Shown: in pieces, positions 43,268 to 52,977 of the stretch | How the letters are laid out: every line of letters begins with the position of its first letter | Position numbering within the stretch: position 1 is the first letter of the stretch | Source of the DNA: CAJUPY01 sp051871275 | GTDB taxonomy: Bacteria > Bacteroidota > Bacteroidia > Bacteroidales > Muribaculaceae | Direction: 5' to 3' | Assembly: GCA_051871275.1 (NCBI GenBank) | Contig: JBJECR010000116.1 | Location: forward strand, 1 to 64,000 | DNA length: 64,000 bases | Position numbers and translations under genes: made by a program | Notes under the pieces: model-generated | Databases searched by the model: none | Seen by the model: only the letters and a program-made list of their open reading frames with translations | Told to the model about the DNA's origin: nothing

Positions 43268-44389
43268 ATGAAAGTACCATTTGTTTTTGGAAAAATAGCT
43301 GACGGCGATGATTTCACGGATCGAAAGGAAGATACAAAAAAACTTGTAAATAACTTTCAGGGACTGGTAAACACAATCATCATTTCGCCAAGAAGATGGG
43401 GTAAAACATCACTTGTAAACCACGCACTCAAGCAGCTTAGCGGTGATTCCGAATACCTGATTTGCAAAATAGATATATTCAACTGCAGGTCCGAAGCACA
43501 ATTCTATCAGACCTACGTAAATGCCATTCTTCAAGCCTCATACACAAAATTTGACGAATTTAAATTGGCACTAAGAAAATATTTGAGCACTTTCGGACCT
43601 AAAATCACTTTATCGGACTTAGGCTCACAATTTGAACTCGGATTTGGCATAGACTTTTTTGACAAAAACTACTCTTACGATGAAATTTTGGACTTACCTC
43701 AAAAAATTGCCGCAGACAAGGATAAAAAATTCATCATCTGCATTGATGAATTTCAAAATGTAAGTTCATACGAGGATTCTATTGGTTTTCAGCGTAAACT
43801 ACGTTCTCACTGGCAAAATCACACCTCCGTAGGTTATTGCTTGTTCGGCAGCAAACGACACATGCTTTTAGACATTTTCAGTAATTACGAAATGCCTCTG
43901 TATAAATTTGGAGACATATTGTTTTTGGACAAAATAAGTGCTGAAGAATGGACTGAATACATCGTTCAACGCTTTGAAGACTCCGGTAAAGAGATTTCAC
44001 GCACAACTGCCTGCAAAATAGCGGAATACGTTGAATGTCACCCTTATTATGTGCAACAATTAGCACAACTCACATGGCTACGAACAGAAAACCATTGTAA
44101 TGACGAAATTGTGAAAGATGCATTTATATCTCTTGTAAATCAACTTAGTCTGCTTTTCAGCAATATCATAGACACTCTTACTTTGAGGCAAATTCAGTTC
44201 TTAAAAGCAATCGCAAATGGTGTCACTCAATTCACTTCTTCCGCTACTATAAAAAAGTATAATCTTGGCACATCCGCCAACGTAAAAAATTTGCGTAATT
44301 CATTACAAGATAAAGATTTAATAGATATTCTGCCCAACAAAATTTCTATTCAAGACCCTGTTTTCGCATACTGGATAAAACAGTATTAG
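43268..44389 (+). CDS. AAA-family ATPase (AAA_16/archaeal-ATPase-like), solitary
   Basis: 373 aa with Walker A SPRRWGKTS (40-48), Walker B FIICIDEFQNV, sensor-like GYCLFGSKRHM and a helical lid with PYYVQQLAQLTW, ending in a winged-helix-like tail (LTLRQIQFLKAIANG...). This is the pattern of the small STAND/archaeal ATPase family common in Bacteroidetes and archaea; function unknown. Its 3' end overlaps the queG gene on the other strand by 44 bp. Confidence 0.8.
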   Translation: MKVPFVFGKIADGDDFTDRKEDTKKLVNNFQGLVNTIIISPRRWGKTSLVNHALKQLSGDSEYLICKIDIFNCRSEAQFYQTYVNAILQASYTKFDEFKLALRKYLSTFGPKITLSDLGSQFELGFGIDFFDKNYSYDEILDLPQKIAADKDKKFIICIDEFQNVSSYEDSIGFQRKLRSHWQNHTSVGYCLFGSKRHMLLDIFSNYEMPLYKFGDILFLDKISAEEWTEYIVQRFEDSGKEISRTTACKIAEYVECHPYYVQQLAQLTWLRTENHCNDEIVKDAFISLVNQLSLLFSNIIDTLTLRQIQFLKAIANGVTQFTSSATIKKYNLGTSANVKNLRNSLQDKDLIDILPNKISIQDPVFAYWIKQY

Positions 44390-45281
44390 CATTTCTTTGC
44401 AGACCTGCCAATTTTGTGCGTTTAACAGCGGAATGGGAGAAAATGGCGGAAAATTCAGGCTGTGCGAGTGATAAAACCGCCTGAGGAGTGAGCGAGGAAA
44501 GAGCCGGTCGGATGTGAAAGGCTCTCAATGGAGTGAAAGGCGGTGCGGCATTATGCGGGCAACATTTCTGACATTCATCGCAGCCGTAAATGCCACGCAA
44601 TGAGACGTTTGCAGGCAAATCACCGCGATGCTCAATGGTGAGATAAGAATGGCATTTGCGAGCATCAATATGGTGGTTTTCTATGGCTGCACCGGGGCAA
44701 TGCTTCACGCACGCCATGCAGTCGCCGCAAGAAAGTGTGCAAGGCTCATTTGCTGGCAAAGCAATAGACGTAACTATCTCACACAAAAAGAAATAACTTC
44801 CTGCACCGGGAACTATCAGCATTGAATTTCTACCCTGAAACCCTACTCCGGCTCGTACTGCCCAATATCTCTCGAGAATAGGAGCGGAATCCACACAAAC
44901 TCGTGCCGCAAATCCTTGATTTTCAACATATTGAACAATAGGTTTGAGACGTTCCCTCAGCACTTCGTGATAGTCGTCGCCATGTGCATAAAGAGCAAAA
45001 TTGCACGGATTTTCACCCTCAGCCACTTTGTGGAAATAACTCATAGCCAGCACTATAACTGTTTTTGCACCATCAAGAAGTAAACGAGGGTCACGGCGGA
45101 TTTCAGCATGGTTTGCAAGGTACGCCATATCCGCATTTTTACCTTCCGCTATCCATTTGCCATAAAACTCTGTCACAGAAGCATCTACAGGCTCTGCATC
45201 TGCAAAACCGATAGCATAAAAACCGGCATCTGCGGCAAGACGTTTTATTTCTTCCTTACATTTCAATGGGGAGCAGCTCAT
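44346..45281 (-). CDS. queG: Epoxyqueuosine reductase QueG
   Basis: A 311-aa enzyme with a cobalamin-binding N-terminal half (GFYAIGFADAEPV, DSAPILERYWAVRAGVGFQGRNSMLIVP) and two [4Fe-4S] motifs, CGDCMACVKHCP and CDECQKCCP. It reduces epoxyqueuosine to queuosine in the tRNA wobble position. I start at Met 45281 (MSCSPLKCKEEIKRLA), which overlaps the deacetylase stop by 26 bp and matches family N-termini. It is cotranscribed with the deacetylase and probably with the DUF2723 gene. At about 311 aa it lacks the C-terminal HEAT-repeat tail of longer homologues. Confidence 0.93.
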   Translation of the reverse strand: MSCSPLKCKEEIKRLAADAGFYAIGFADAEPVDASVTEFYGKWIAEGKNADMAYLANHAEIRRDPRLLLDGAKTVIVLAMSYFHKVAEGENPCNFALYAHGDDYHEVLRERLKPIVQYVENQGFAARVCVDSAPILERYWAVRAGVGFQGRNSMLIVPGAGSYFFLCEIVTSIALPANEPCTLSCGDCMACVKHCPGAAIENHHIDARKCHSYLTIEHRGDLPANVSLRGIYGCDECQKCCPHNAAPPFTPLRAFHIRPALSSLTPQAVLSLAQPEFSAIFSHSAVKRTKLAGLQRNANTVLSSMRKQGLE

Positions 45282-45873
45282 AACCCTGTTCTTTGAGCCA
45301 TTCAATAGACTTAGGCAGTGCGAATTTTATGTGCTCTATGGACTTCAGAGAATCGTGAAAAACAATGATAGAGCCATTTCTGGCATATCGCTTCACGTTT
45401 TTGAAAATTCTCTCGGACGACAGCGAAGGGTCATAGTCACGAGTCACAAGGTCGTACATTATAATATTATAATGTTCTTTTATGACTTGCATTTGGGACC
45501 AACCGAGAAGCCCGTGAGGCGGACGGAAGAGAGTACTGTCAATGAGTGCGGCAGCCTCCTCAATATCACGGATATAAGTATGAAAAGACGATTTAAGCCC
45601 CTGAATATGGTGCATAGTGTGATTACCGTAAGAGTGTCCGCGGCGTTTTATTTCCTCAAAGAGTTCCGGATGCTTGCGAACATTGTCACCCACCATAAAA
45701 AAAGTGGCTTTCACATCGTATTTGTCAAGGGTGTCTAAAATCCAGGTAGTAAGTTCCGGGATAGGACCGTCGTCAAAAGTGAGATAAGCCACCTTTCTCC
45801 CCTTGCGAGGCAATCGCCAGATTGCCTCGGGGAAGAATAGACGGTAAAATAGAGGTGGCTGCTCAATAAGCAT
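45256..45873 (-). CDS. Polysaccharide deacetylase family protein (NodB domain)
   Basis: 205 aa with the NodB motifs in order: VAYLTFDDGP (catalytic Asp and metal Asp), SYGNHTMHH (metal His pair), RPPHG (motif 3), YDLVTRDYDP and IIVFHDS (motif 5 His). It would remove N-acetyl groups from a cell-wall or surface polysaccharide, although no signal peptide is evident at the N-terminus (MLIEQPPLFYRLFFP). It ends within the start of queG and begins 11 nt after the DUF2723 gene. Confidence 0.9.
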   Translation of the reverse strand: MLIEQPPLFYRLFFPEAIWRLPRKGRKVAYLTFDDGPIPELTTWILDTLDKYDVKATFFMVGDNVRKHPELFEEIKRRGHSYGNHTMHHIQGLKSSFHTYIRDIEEAAALIDSTLFRPPHGLLGWSQMQVIKEHYNIIMYDLVTRDYDPSLSSERIFKNVKRYARNGSIIVFHDSLKSIEHIKFALPKSIEWLKEQGYELLPIEM

Positions 45874-45884
45874 TACGAATAAAA

Positions 45885-48800
45885 TTAGTTAGAGGCTTGC
45901 ACTTCCAGGAGGTGTGTCAGGTCAATACCCTGCTCAACAAGTGTATTGAGCAATTCTTCCACATCACCACCATTATCGGTGTAAGTTGTGAGCAAAGACA
46001 CCACGTATGTAGGAGCGTATCTGTCAATACGGCTTATAGTGGCAAGTTGCCACGGTTTTCTCTGGAGAACGGTGAGATACTTGTAAGTTTTTGCGTAACG
46101 TACAATTTCCGAAGCCAGGATTTCAAAACCTTTCTGCTTGAGTTCCTCGTTGTCCGTAATAGTGCCGAGTTTGCAGTAAATATCACCTATAGACTCACCC
46201 ATTTGTATTCCGTACGGAGCAAATTTCACGGGGAGCTTAGTGTCCATTATGTCCAGAATATTTTTAGTCTTGGCAAAGTATTCGTCTCCTTTGGCTTTTC
46301 TTTCCGCATCTGCAGTTTCATCACCGTTTTCGTCATACTTATAGTCAATACCCTTGTTGTAAAGTTCACGAGCAAGGTCCATGAGCGAGCTGCGGTGAGT
46401 AGTCACCATGCGTCGGATAGTTTCGTCAAGGTAAAGGTCTTTGCCGTTTGCGTATGCTTCGTCAAGACCACCCCAGCGGAATTTTGTAGTGACGTTTTCA
46501 TACATTCTGTCCACATCCGGCATCGGGTCTGTGTCCGGAGCATTCACAAGCAGAGGAGTGACCATATAAGCAAGACCGGTGTTACGCATATATGGTGAAA
46601 GACCGATATAGTAGCTTTCCGGAACGGTCATAGCGAAATAAACAGGGCGATTCCAACCGTTTTTAATGCTTGTGGCAAGGAAATCCAGCGATAAAGCCTT
46701 GCTGAGGCTTGCACCGCCTTCCGCTTTTACGTCTTTATCCTCAAGGAAGTTAACAGCAATGTAATCTTCCGCCGTTTCAGCCTCTTCCGCAGTGATAATG
46801 CCTGCTTGGACAGCCTTGTTTACATCAATAGGAATATACATATTTGGATACTTCCAATATGAAATGTCCTTTGAACCCGGAGCAGGAGCGGATTTATAGA
46901 GCGAATCCAGTGCGGAGAGAGCTTCCACAGGAGAGTTAACGGCAGTTTCTTCGTCAATATAGCTGAACTGAATCCTGTCGTAAGCGTAGTTTTCCGGTTT
47001 TGCAAGCATATCAATGCCCGGTGCGCCTTCCGTCTCAATACGCATCTGGTTTGCGTACCAGTCTGTGGTGAGGTATGAAAGGTTCACCACGCGAACGTCC
47101 GTTCTGTAGCCTTCCACTTCCTGTGCGTACCAGAGCGGGAAAGTATCATTGTCACCGTTTGTGAAAATAATAGAGTTTGGAGCAAGGCTGGAAAGATAAT
47201 TGAATCCGAAGTCGCGTGCACAATATCTGCCGGAGCGGTCGTGGTCGTCCCATGTTTGTGACACCATTTGGAGTGGCACGAGGATACCCACAAGTGCTGC
47301 AAATGCAGCTGCAGGCAGTTCCGCTTTCGGATTTTTCTTCATAAAGTTCTTGATAATATTTGCAATAGCGAGTACACCAAGACCCACCCAGATGGAGAAC
47401 GCATAGAAAGAGCCTGCAAAAGCATAGTCACGTTCACGCGGCTGCAAAGGCGGCTGATTGAGGTAAAGCACGATAGCAATACCCGTCATAAAGAAGAAGA
47501 AAAATACCACCCAGAACTGCTCAATACCGCGTTTTGAATAAAACGCTTGCCATAGCATACCTATAAGACCAAGAAGGAGCGGCAGCATATAGAACACGTT
47601 GTGACCTTTGTTGCCCTCACCGTATTCGTCAGGGAGAAGCGACTGGTCGCCCAGGCGAGCATTGTCTATAAACGGAATACCTGAAATCCAGTTACCGCGG
47701 TTCACTTCCCCATTGCCTTGAATATCGTTTTGGCGACCTGCAAAGTTCCAGAGGAAATAACGCATATACATGTGGTTAAACTGGTAGTTTATAAAGTATT
47801 GCAGGTTCTGCACAGCTGTAGGCTTGTTTGTGTCAACTCCGTAAGGCGAACCCGGGTAAAGTTCGAAGGTAGAGCCGTCCTCGTTTTGATACGGATATAT
47901 TGTCACCTTTTCCATATCAGCCTCCGTGGCGCCAATCCAGTCCAGATAAGCCTTGGGGTGCTGTCCGGAGCGGCTGTACATACGCGGGAAGAGGACATTC
48001 GGTGTCCATTCGTATTCTTCTTTTTGACCTGTTACCACATACTCGTCTCTCTGCAGAGAATCCGTTTTCACAACCTTTGCATAGAGGTTTTTGCCTTTAT
48101 TCATCTTTGCAGTAGCACCACCGTTGGAACTTACGATATATATAGGCGAAGATGTGAATTGGCGACCGTAAAAGAGGGGATTTTCACCATACTGCTCGCG
48201 GTTCAGGTATGAAGAAAGTGCAAAAACGTTGTCCGGAGTATTCTGGTTCATTGTAGGGTTTGCATCGGAGCGAACAAGAATGAGAGCATAACTTGAATAG
48301 CCGATGAAAATCACGAGAATACTCGTTGTGGCAATGCTCAGAAGGCGGTATGGCAATTCTTTTGCCTTGAAAATCCATATCAGCAATGCAAGTGTGAGAA
48401 GTGCCGGTATCAGCATGGAATCGCCTATAAACGTGATTCCGGAAAGGAACACCGCAAGCACAAAGGAGATGCGTATTTTTGCATCACTCGTCTGCGTATA
48501 TAGCTCATAAATGCTCCATAACAGAACTGCTATCAAAAGGAACGCATAAACCGCCACACCAACGTTATAGCTACATGAAAAACTGTTTACAAACAGAAGT
48601 TCAAAGTACTGTGCCATTTCAATAAAGCCCGGCACAAGTCCGTAAAGGATAAGTCCTATGACCACGCAGGAAATGCCGAGTGTGATGAGCGAACCTTTTG
48701 CAGTGGTATCTTTATATTTGCGGTAGTAAATCACAAGTGCTATTGCCGGAATACACAGCAAGTTCAGCAAGTGCACGGCAATGGAAATACCTATAACGTA

Positions 48801-49349
48801 CGCTATAAGCAGCAAATATTTGTCGCTGTGCGGCATATCGGCACGATCCTCCCAGCGGAGAATGAGCCAGAACACGAGTGCCGTGCAGAATGATGAAAAG
48901 GCATAAACCTCACCTTCCACGGCAGAAAACCAGAATGTGTCGCTCCAGGTATATACCAGTGCTCCACAAAGTCCGGAACCGAGGATAGCAATAGTTTTAG
49001 GCAAGGAAATCTCCTGTGCATCGTCTGCCACCACAAGGCGACGTGCCAGATGCGTCACGCTCCAGAAAAGGAAGAGTATTGTTCCGGCACTGAGGAGTGC
49101 GGACATAGTATTCACGCAGTAGGCTGCCAGCGAAACGTCACCACCTGCAAAGTTCACGAAAAAGCGTGCTGCAAGCATAAATATCGGGTTGCCCGGCGGG
49201 TGTCCCACTTCAAGTTTAGTACCTTGTGCTATAAATTCCGGGCAGTCCCAGAAACTTGCGGTAGGCTCGAGGGTGAGAATGTACGTCACCGCAGCCACCA
49301 CGAAGCAAAGCCACCCCAGAGATGCGTTGAGAATCTTAAATCTTTTCAT
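45885..49349 (-). CDS. DUF2723 multi-pass membrane protein (GT-C glycosyltransferase-like)
   Basis: An 1154-aa protein with about a dozen N-terminal transmembrane helices starting LGWLCFVVAAVTYILTLEPTA. The first loop motif FWDCPEFIAQGTKLEVGHPPGNP is diagnostic for DUF2723 and places an acidic residue where GT-C enzymes hold theirs. A large extracytoplasmic region with NGDNDTFPLWYAQEVEGYRTDVRV follows, then a helical TPR-like C-terminus. The family is ubiquitous in Bacteroidetes and is thought to be a protein O-mannosyl/glycosyl-type transferase. It probably heads the operon with the deacetylase and queG. Confidence 0.92.
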   Translation of the reverse strand: MKRFKILNASLGWLCFVVAAVTYILTLEPTASFWDCPEFIAQGTKLEVGHPPGNPIFMLAARFFVNFAGGDVSLAAYCVNTMSALLSAGTILFLFWSVTHLARRLVVADDAQEISLPKTIAILGSGLCGALVYTWSDTFWFSAVEGEVYAFSSFCTALVFWLILRWEDRADMPHSDKYLLLIAYVIGISIAVHLLNLLCIPAIALVIYYRKYKDTTAKGSLITLGISCVVIGLILYGLVPGFIEMAQYFELLFVNSFSCSYNVGVAVYAFLLIAVLLWSIYELYTQTSDAKIRISFVLAVFLSGITFIGDSMLIPALLTLALLIWIFKAKELPYRLLSIATTSILVIFIGYSSYALILVRSDANPTMNQNTPDNVFALSSYLNREQYGENPLFYGRQFTSSPIYIVSSNGGATAKMNKGKNLYAKVVKTDSLQRDEYVVTGQKEEYEWTPNVLFPRMYSRSGQHPKAYLDWIGATEADMEKVTIYPYQNEDGSTFELYPGSPYGVDTNKPTAVQNLQYFINYQFNHMYMRYFLWNFAGRQNDIQGNGEVNRGNWISGIPFIDNARLGDQSLLPDEYGEGNKGHNVFYMLPLLLGLIGMLWQAFYSKRGIEQFWVVFFFFFMTGIAIVLYLNQPPLQPRERDYAFAGSFYAFSIWVGLGVLAIANIIKNFMKKNPKAELPAAAFAALVGILVPLQMVSQTWDDHDRSGRYCARDFGFNYLSSLAPNSIIFTNGDNDTFPLWYAQEVEGYRTDVRVVNLSYLTTDWYANQMRIETEGAPGIDMLAKPENYAYDRIQFSYIDEETAVNSPVEALSALDSLYKSAPAPGSKDISYWKYPNMYIPIDVNKAVQAGIITAEEAETAEDYIAVNFLEDKDVKAEGGASLSKALSLDFLATSIKNGWNRPVYFAMTVPESYYIGLSPYMRNTGLAYMVTPLLVNAPDTDPMPDVDRMYENVTTKFRWGGLDEAYANGKDLYLDETIRRMVTTHRSSLMDLARELYNKGIDYKYDENGDETADAERKAKGDEYFAKTKNILDIMDTKLPVKFAPYGIQMGESIGDIYCKLGTITDNEELKQKGFEILASEIVRYAKTYKYLTVLQRKPWQLATISRIDRYAPTYVVSLLTTYTDNGGDVEELLNTLVEQGIDLTHLLEVQASN

Positions 49350-49374
49350 CTATTCTAAAAAATACAATATTTTT

Positions 49375-50814
49375 TTATCTACGAACGAGTTTCACACCTG
49401 TCACGGTTCCGTCTGCCATAGTCACTCTCACTATGTACAGTTTTGTTTGCCACTGTGAGGTAGAAATCCGAGCATTATCAGCATTTATGCTTTCCGCTGC
49501 AAGCTGCAAACCTGTAGCATCATAAACTTCCACATTGAGTATTTCGTTGTCTGCCAAGACGTTAATTACATCGGCATCAAACCAAACAGCAATTTTTGCC
49601 TCCTTGAGGTCGTCCGAAACCACATTGTCCGAACCGGTTGTGGATTCCGTTAATTTAAACTCTTTCCACTGATTTTCCGCTTCGAAAACCGCCTTGTTTG
49701 AAGCAGTGACGTAAAGCCAAACTTCAGGCTGATTTACTCCGCTCCAAACATTTTCACCAAGTGCGGGAGCTTCGCTTAATTCTCTCACAAAGAGGTCGCC
49801 GAGTGAAGTCCAGTTTGCCATTGCATAGTCGCCGAGGTATTCTACAGTAGCAGGCAAAACAAACTGATTTATTTTGCTGCAACCGGCAAGTCCGTAACGA
49901 CCAACAGAAACCAAAGATGTGTTCACACCCGGAGTTTCAGAATATTCTTTTGTGTATTCATAAGCAAGTTCGGAAAGTCCGTAAAAGCCATAGTCGTCAA
50001 TCACTTGGAGACTGCTCGGAAAATTGAGCGATGTGAGTGCCTTTGCAGCAAAAACGGCACTATTGCCAACGGTTGTCAGGTTTTCCGGCAATTTAAGCGT
50101 TGCAAGTGAACCACATTCCGCAAAAGCACCGGCAGAAAGCTCCGTAAGTTTTGTGCAGGCAGACAAATCCGCAGCAGCAAGAGCAGTTGCGGCAAATGAA
50201 TATTCGCCTATATTTTCAAGATTTTTTCCAAAAGTGAAAACGGCAAGCGATGTGCAACCCTTAAAGGCACTATTGCCGATATTTACAAGGTTTGCACTTC
50301 CTGCTACACTTTCAAGTGCCGTACAACCGGCAAATGCTTCGTCTGAAACACTTGTTGCACCGGAAAAATCCACAGTGCGGAGAGATGTGCAGTCTTTGAA
50401 AGCACGATTTCCAACAGCCGCACCGGCAGGTATAGTCAGAGACTCCAAGTTTGCTGAAGCAAGTGCAAATTCACCGATTTCCGCCAGGGAAGCAGGGAAA
50501 GCGATAGACTTAACGGAAGAACCGAAAAGAGCATAACTTTGCAGCACATTTGCAGGTGAAGTAAAGTTGCCGTTACGCAAAGCTGCACCTTCGTATGCCA
50601 CGATTGTAGCACCGGAGATATCCAGGCTTTCCAGTTTTGTCATTTCAGACGCTATAAATTCAAGGTCTGAAGCATCAATGCTACCTGTAACGGTGAGTGA
50701 TGTTTCATTAGTGTTTTCGCCTACAAGTGCAGCCAGTCCACCGGGAGTGGATTCAACAGCCATAGCAGAGCAAGTCATTGCTGCCGCAGCGGAAAAAAGT
50801 ATAAATTTTTTCAT
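49375..50814 (-). CDS. BspA-like leucine-rich repeat secreted protein with T9SS tail
   Basis: 479 aa: signal peptide (MKKFILFSAAAAMTCSAMA), then LRR_5/BspA repeats of about 23 aa from about residue 85 to 340 (for example SIAFPASLAEIGEFALASAN, IGNSAFKGCTSLAVFTF), then a C-terminal sorting domain (LAEADNEILNVEVYDATG-like stretch ending KLYIVRVTMADG...VKLVRR) of the T9SS type A kind. It is a surface or secreted binding protein with unknown ligand. A -7 box TAACTTTG at 50906-50913 (minus) precedes a leader of about 85 nt. Confidence 0.85.
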   Translation of the reverse strand: MKKFILFSAAAAMTCSAMAVESTPGGLAALVGENTNETSLTVTGSIDASDLEFIASEMTKLESLDISGATIVAYEGAALRNGNFTSPANVLQSYALFGSSVKSIAFPASLAEIGEFALASANLESLTIPAGAAVGNRAFKDCTSLRTVDFSGATSVSDEAFAGCTALESVAGSANLVNIGNSAFKGCTSLAVFTFGKNLENIGEYSFAATALAAADLSACTKLTELSAGAFAECGSLATLKLPENLTTVGNSAVFAAKALTSLNFPSSLQVIDDYGFYGLSELAYEYTKEYSETPGVNTSLVSVGRYGLAGCSKINQFVLPATVEYLGDYAMANWTSLGDLFVRELSEAPALGENVWSGVNQPEVWLYVTASNKAVFEAENQWKEFKLTESTTGSDNVVSDDLKEAKIAVWFDADVINVLADNEILNVEVYDATGLQLAAESINADNARISTSQWQTKLYIVRVTMADGTVTGVKLVRR

Positions 50815-50905
50815 AAATCCGAATATTGTTTTCTTATTTTGCCAAATTATGCATCAATTTCACAGCACGCATCGCCTGAAACGTAAGTGCATAATTATCA
50901 ATTTG

Positions 50906-50913
50906 CAAAGTTA
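50906..50913 (-). promoter_or_regulatory. -7 box TAACTTTG for the LRR protein
   Basis: TAnnTTTG match on the minus strand, 92 nt upstream of the ATG at 50814. Confidence 0.55.
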
Positions 50914-51044
50914 CAATTTTTTATCGGATTATTCTCCGAATAAACACCATAATAATTGTTAACTTGCATGATATTTGCAAAATGTTGAAAATAACAATCC
51001 CTATATTCACCCAACAAAGCAATTTCAGGCTCTTACTGCTACAA

Positions 51045-51701
51045 TCATGGCTTGGATAGCCAATATGATTTTATAGAATTAAACCAAGTTTTTCTTTCAC
51101 CAATTTTTGAAATCTCTTCATCATAGAAAATGAATAATTTTTCGCATAAATCAAGCATCCATTGTTTTCGATTGGTATTTCTTGCAGTAAGAAACTTTAA
51201 TTTATTCGCATTTGCAATTTGAATCTGTCCCCAACCTAAAGCACCTAATGTCAAACAACTCCAATCAAAAGACTCAATTCTCTTAAAATCACATCTTGTA
51301 TATTTAATTTCATTTTCTATAACTTTATATGAAACTATTAATATACAAAAATTGTTTTTGTCATCATTTTTGTAAAATGTTGCTAATCTCTTAACTGATA
51401 TAAGATTAGGCATATTAAAATCAGTATCTACATTATGTGTTTTAACATCTACAGCATAATAATTACCTACAGCATCCTTAAAAGCCATATCCTCCATAGA
51501 CCTTCTACTAAAATCAGAACTAACATCTATTCCATATTCGTTTAGAACTAATTCCAACCCTGTTTTTCCAAGATAATCTTGAACGGCATCTCCAACAGCC
51601 CTTGGTGAACTCAATGAAGAACCTGATACTATTTTTGTTGCTTTTTCTGTAAGGTTTTTGAGTATTGAAGATGCTATTTTCTCTAAATTCATTTTTTTCA
51701 T
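51045..51701 (-). CDS. Type II restriction endonuclease (HincII/EcoRV-like fold)
   Basis: A 218-aa protein with a PD-(D/E)XK core: Asp71 (or Asp76) and the strand YYAVDVKTHN with Asp85-x-Lys87. The segment DVKTHN...MPNLIS parallels DVKTRN...APNIIS of HincII, and the C-terminal layout (LGWGQIQIANAN..., then a long helix EEISKIGERKTW) is also HincII-like by memory. It would cut DNA at a short palindromic site; the recognition sequence cannot be read off. The start lies 3 nt after the stop of the methyltransferase gene, making a two-gene restriction-modification module. Confidence 0.72.
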   Translation of the reverse strand: MKKMNLEKIASSILKNLTEKATKIVSGSSLSSPRAVGDAVQDYLGKTGLELVLNEYGIDVSSDFSRRSMEDMAFKDAVGNYYAVDVKTHNVDTDFNMPNLISVKRLATFYKNDDKNNFCILIVSYKVIENEIKYTRCDFKRIESFDWSCLTLGALGWGQIQIANANKLKFLTARNTNRKQWMLDLCEKLFIFYDEEISKIGERKTWFNSIKSYWLSKP

Positions 51702-51704
51702 AAC

Positions 51705-52715
51705 CTATCCGAATAATGTTGGTAAATCAAATATTTCATCTGTGGTTTTAGAAACTACTTTTGATGAAGATTGTTGTTTTTTTTGTTCTCCCAAAGAATT
51801 TCGTTCCCAAAAAATGCCATCTACATATCCTTGTATAGAACTATCTTTCAAAGAATTTATCAACCTTTTGGCCGCCCAAAGACAATATTCATGATTTATT
51901 TCTACTCCGCAGAACTTTCTACCAAGTTTTTGTGCAACAACAGCGGCAGTTCCACTTCCTAAAAAAGGGTCAAAAACTTTATCTCCCGGTTTAGTAGAAG
52001 CAAGTATAAGTTTTGCATACAATTTCTCCGGTTTTTGTGTAGGGTGATTTGTATTCTCAGGCATAGACCAAAAAGGAACACTAATATCGTCCCAAAAATT
52101 TGATGGATACGTAATGCGGAAATTACCCATATTTGTTTCTTCCCAATCTTTTGGTTTTCCATCAACTCTATACGGTGCAATAACCTTTCGCTTCATCTTG
52201 ACAGATTCTACATCAAAGTAATAATTCCTTGGATTCTTGACAGCAAACCAAATATCCTCCATAGAGTTTTTCCAATTTGTTTTTGCTCCTCTGCCCTTTT
52301 CTCTTTGCCACGTAATGCGATTTACAATAGTAAGCCGTTCTTCTATTACTCGCTGCATTGATGACGAACATTTCCAATCACCACACATATATAAAGTTCC
52401 ATTAGGTACCAATTTGTCGCAAACTTTATAAAACCAACTCCTAAGATAGTCCTCATATAAATATGATTTCATACTGGAAAACTTATTACCATGAAAATCC
52501 TTATCAAGATTATATGGAGGGTCTATTATGATTAAGTTGAAGTATTCGGAGGGGATATAGTCTATGCAATCAAACAAGTCTGCATTGATAATGCAATTGT
52601 CTGCAAAAGACTTTTTTATAGCATTTTTTGAAAATAATAATTTTTCTAATTCTGGTATTTCATTTTCTGAAACAACCAATGTCCTATTTCGCTCTGCCGG
52701 ATTCTTCTCAACCAT
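51705..52715 (-). CDS. Type II DNA methyltransferase (beta class, N6-adenine/N4-cytosine)
   Basis: The catalytic motif LIIIDPPYNLD comes before the SAM-binding motif FDPFLGSGTAAV, the beta-class order, with NHPTQKPEKLYAKLI between them. It resembles M.RsrI-type enzymes (TWQREKGRGAKTNWKNSMEDI). It protects host DNA from the neighbouring nuclease. I start at Met 52715 (MVEKNPAERNRTL); an in-frame ATG at 52784 would add 23 AT-rich, unlikely residues. No control (C) protein is present, so regulation of the pair is unclear. Confidence 0.85.
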   Translation of the reverse strand: MVEKNPAERNRTLVVSENEIPELEKLLFSKNAIKKSFADNCIINADLFDCIDYIPSEYFNLIIIDPPYNLDKDFHGNKFSSMKSYLYEDYLRSWFYKVCDKLVPNGTLYMCGDWKCSSSMQRVIEERLTIVNRITWQREKGRGAKTNWKNSMEDIWFAVKNPRNYYFDVESVKMKRKVIAPYRVDGKPKDWEETNMGNFRITYPSNFWDDISVPFWSMPENTNHPTQKPEKLYAKLILASTKPGDKVFDPFLGSGTAAVVAQKLGRKFCGVEINHEYCLWAAKRLINSLKDSSIQGYVDGIFWERNSLGEQKKQQSSSKVVSKTTDEIFDLPTLFG

Positions 52716-52977
52716 TTGATGAATATTTATGTTAAATTTTATTGAAACAATATTGAAAATCACCAAAATGTCTTTTAATATCAATCAGTTGGGCAACAAT
52801 TATATTGATATACTAATTTTATATACACAAAGGTGATAGAATAAACTACTGATAATGGAAACCTAATTTTCAATTATACTGCAAATTAAAAACTTTTTAC
52901 CGAAACATTACCTGTTTTTATAAATATTTTTTAACTTTTTAACACTTATCTCACCGATATCTCCTATCCACGTTATT

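Noticed and set aside
45885..49349. Several open frames over 100 codons opposite the DUF2723 gene
   Set aside because: They lack family motifs and overlap a clearly real membrane protein gene completely.
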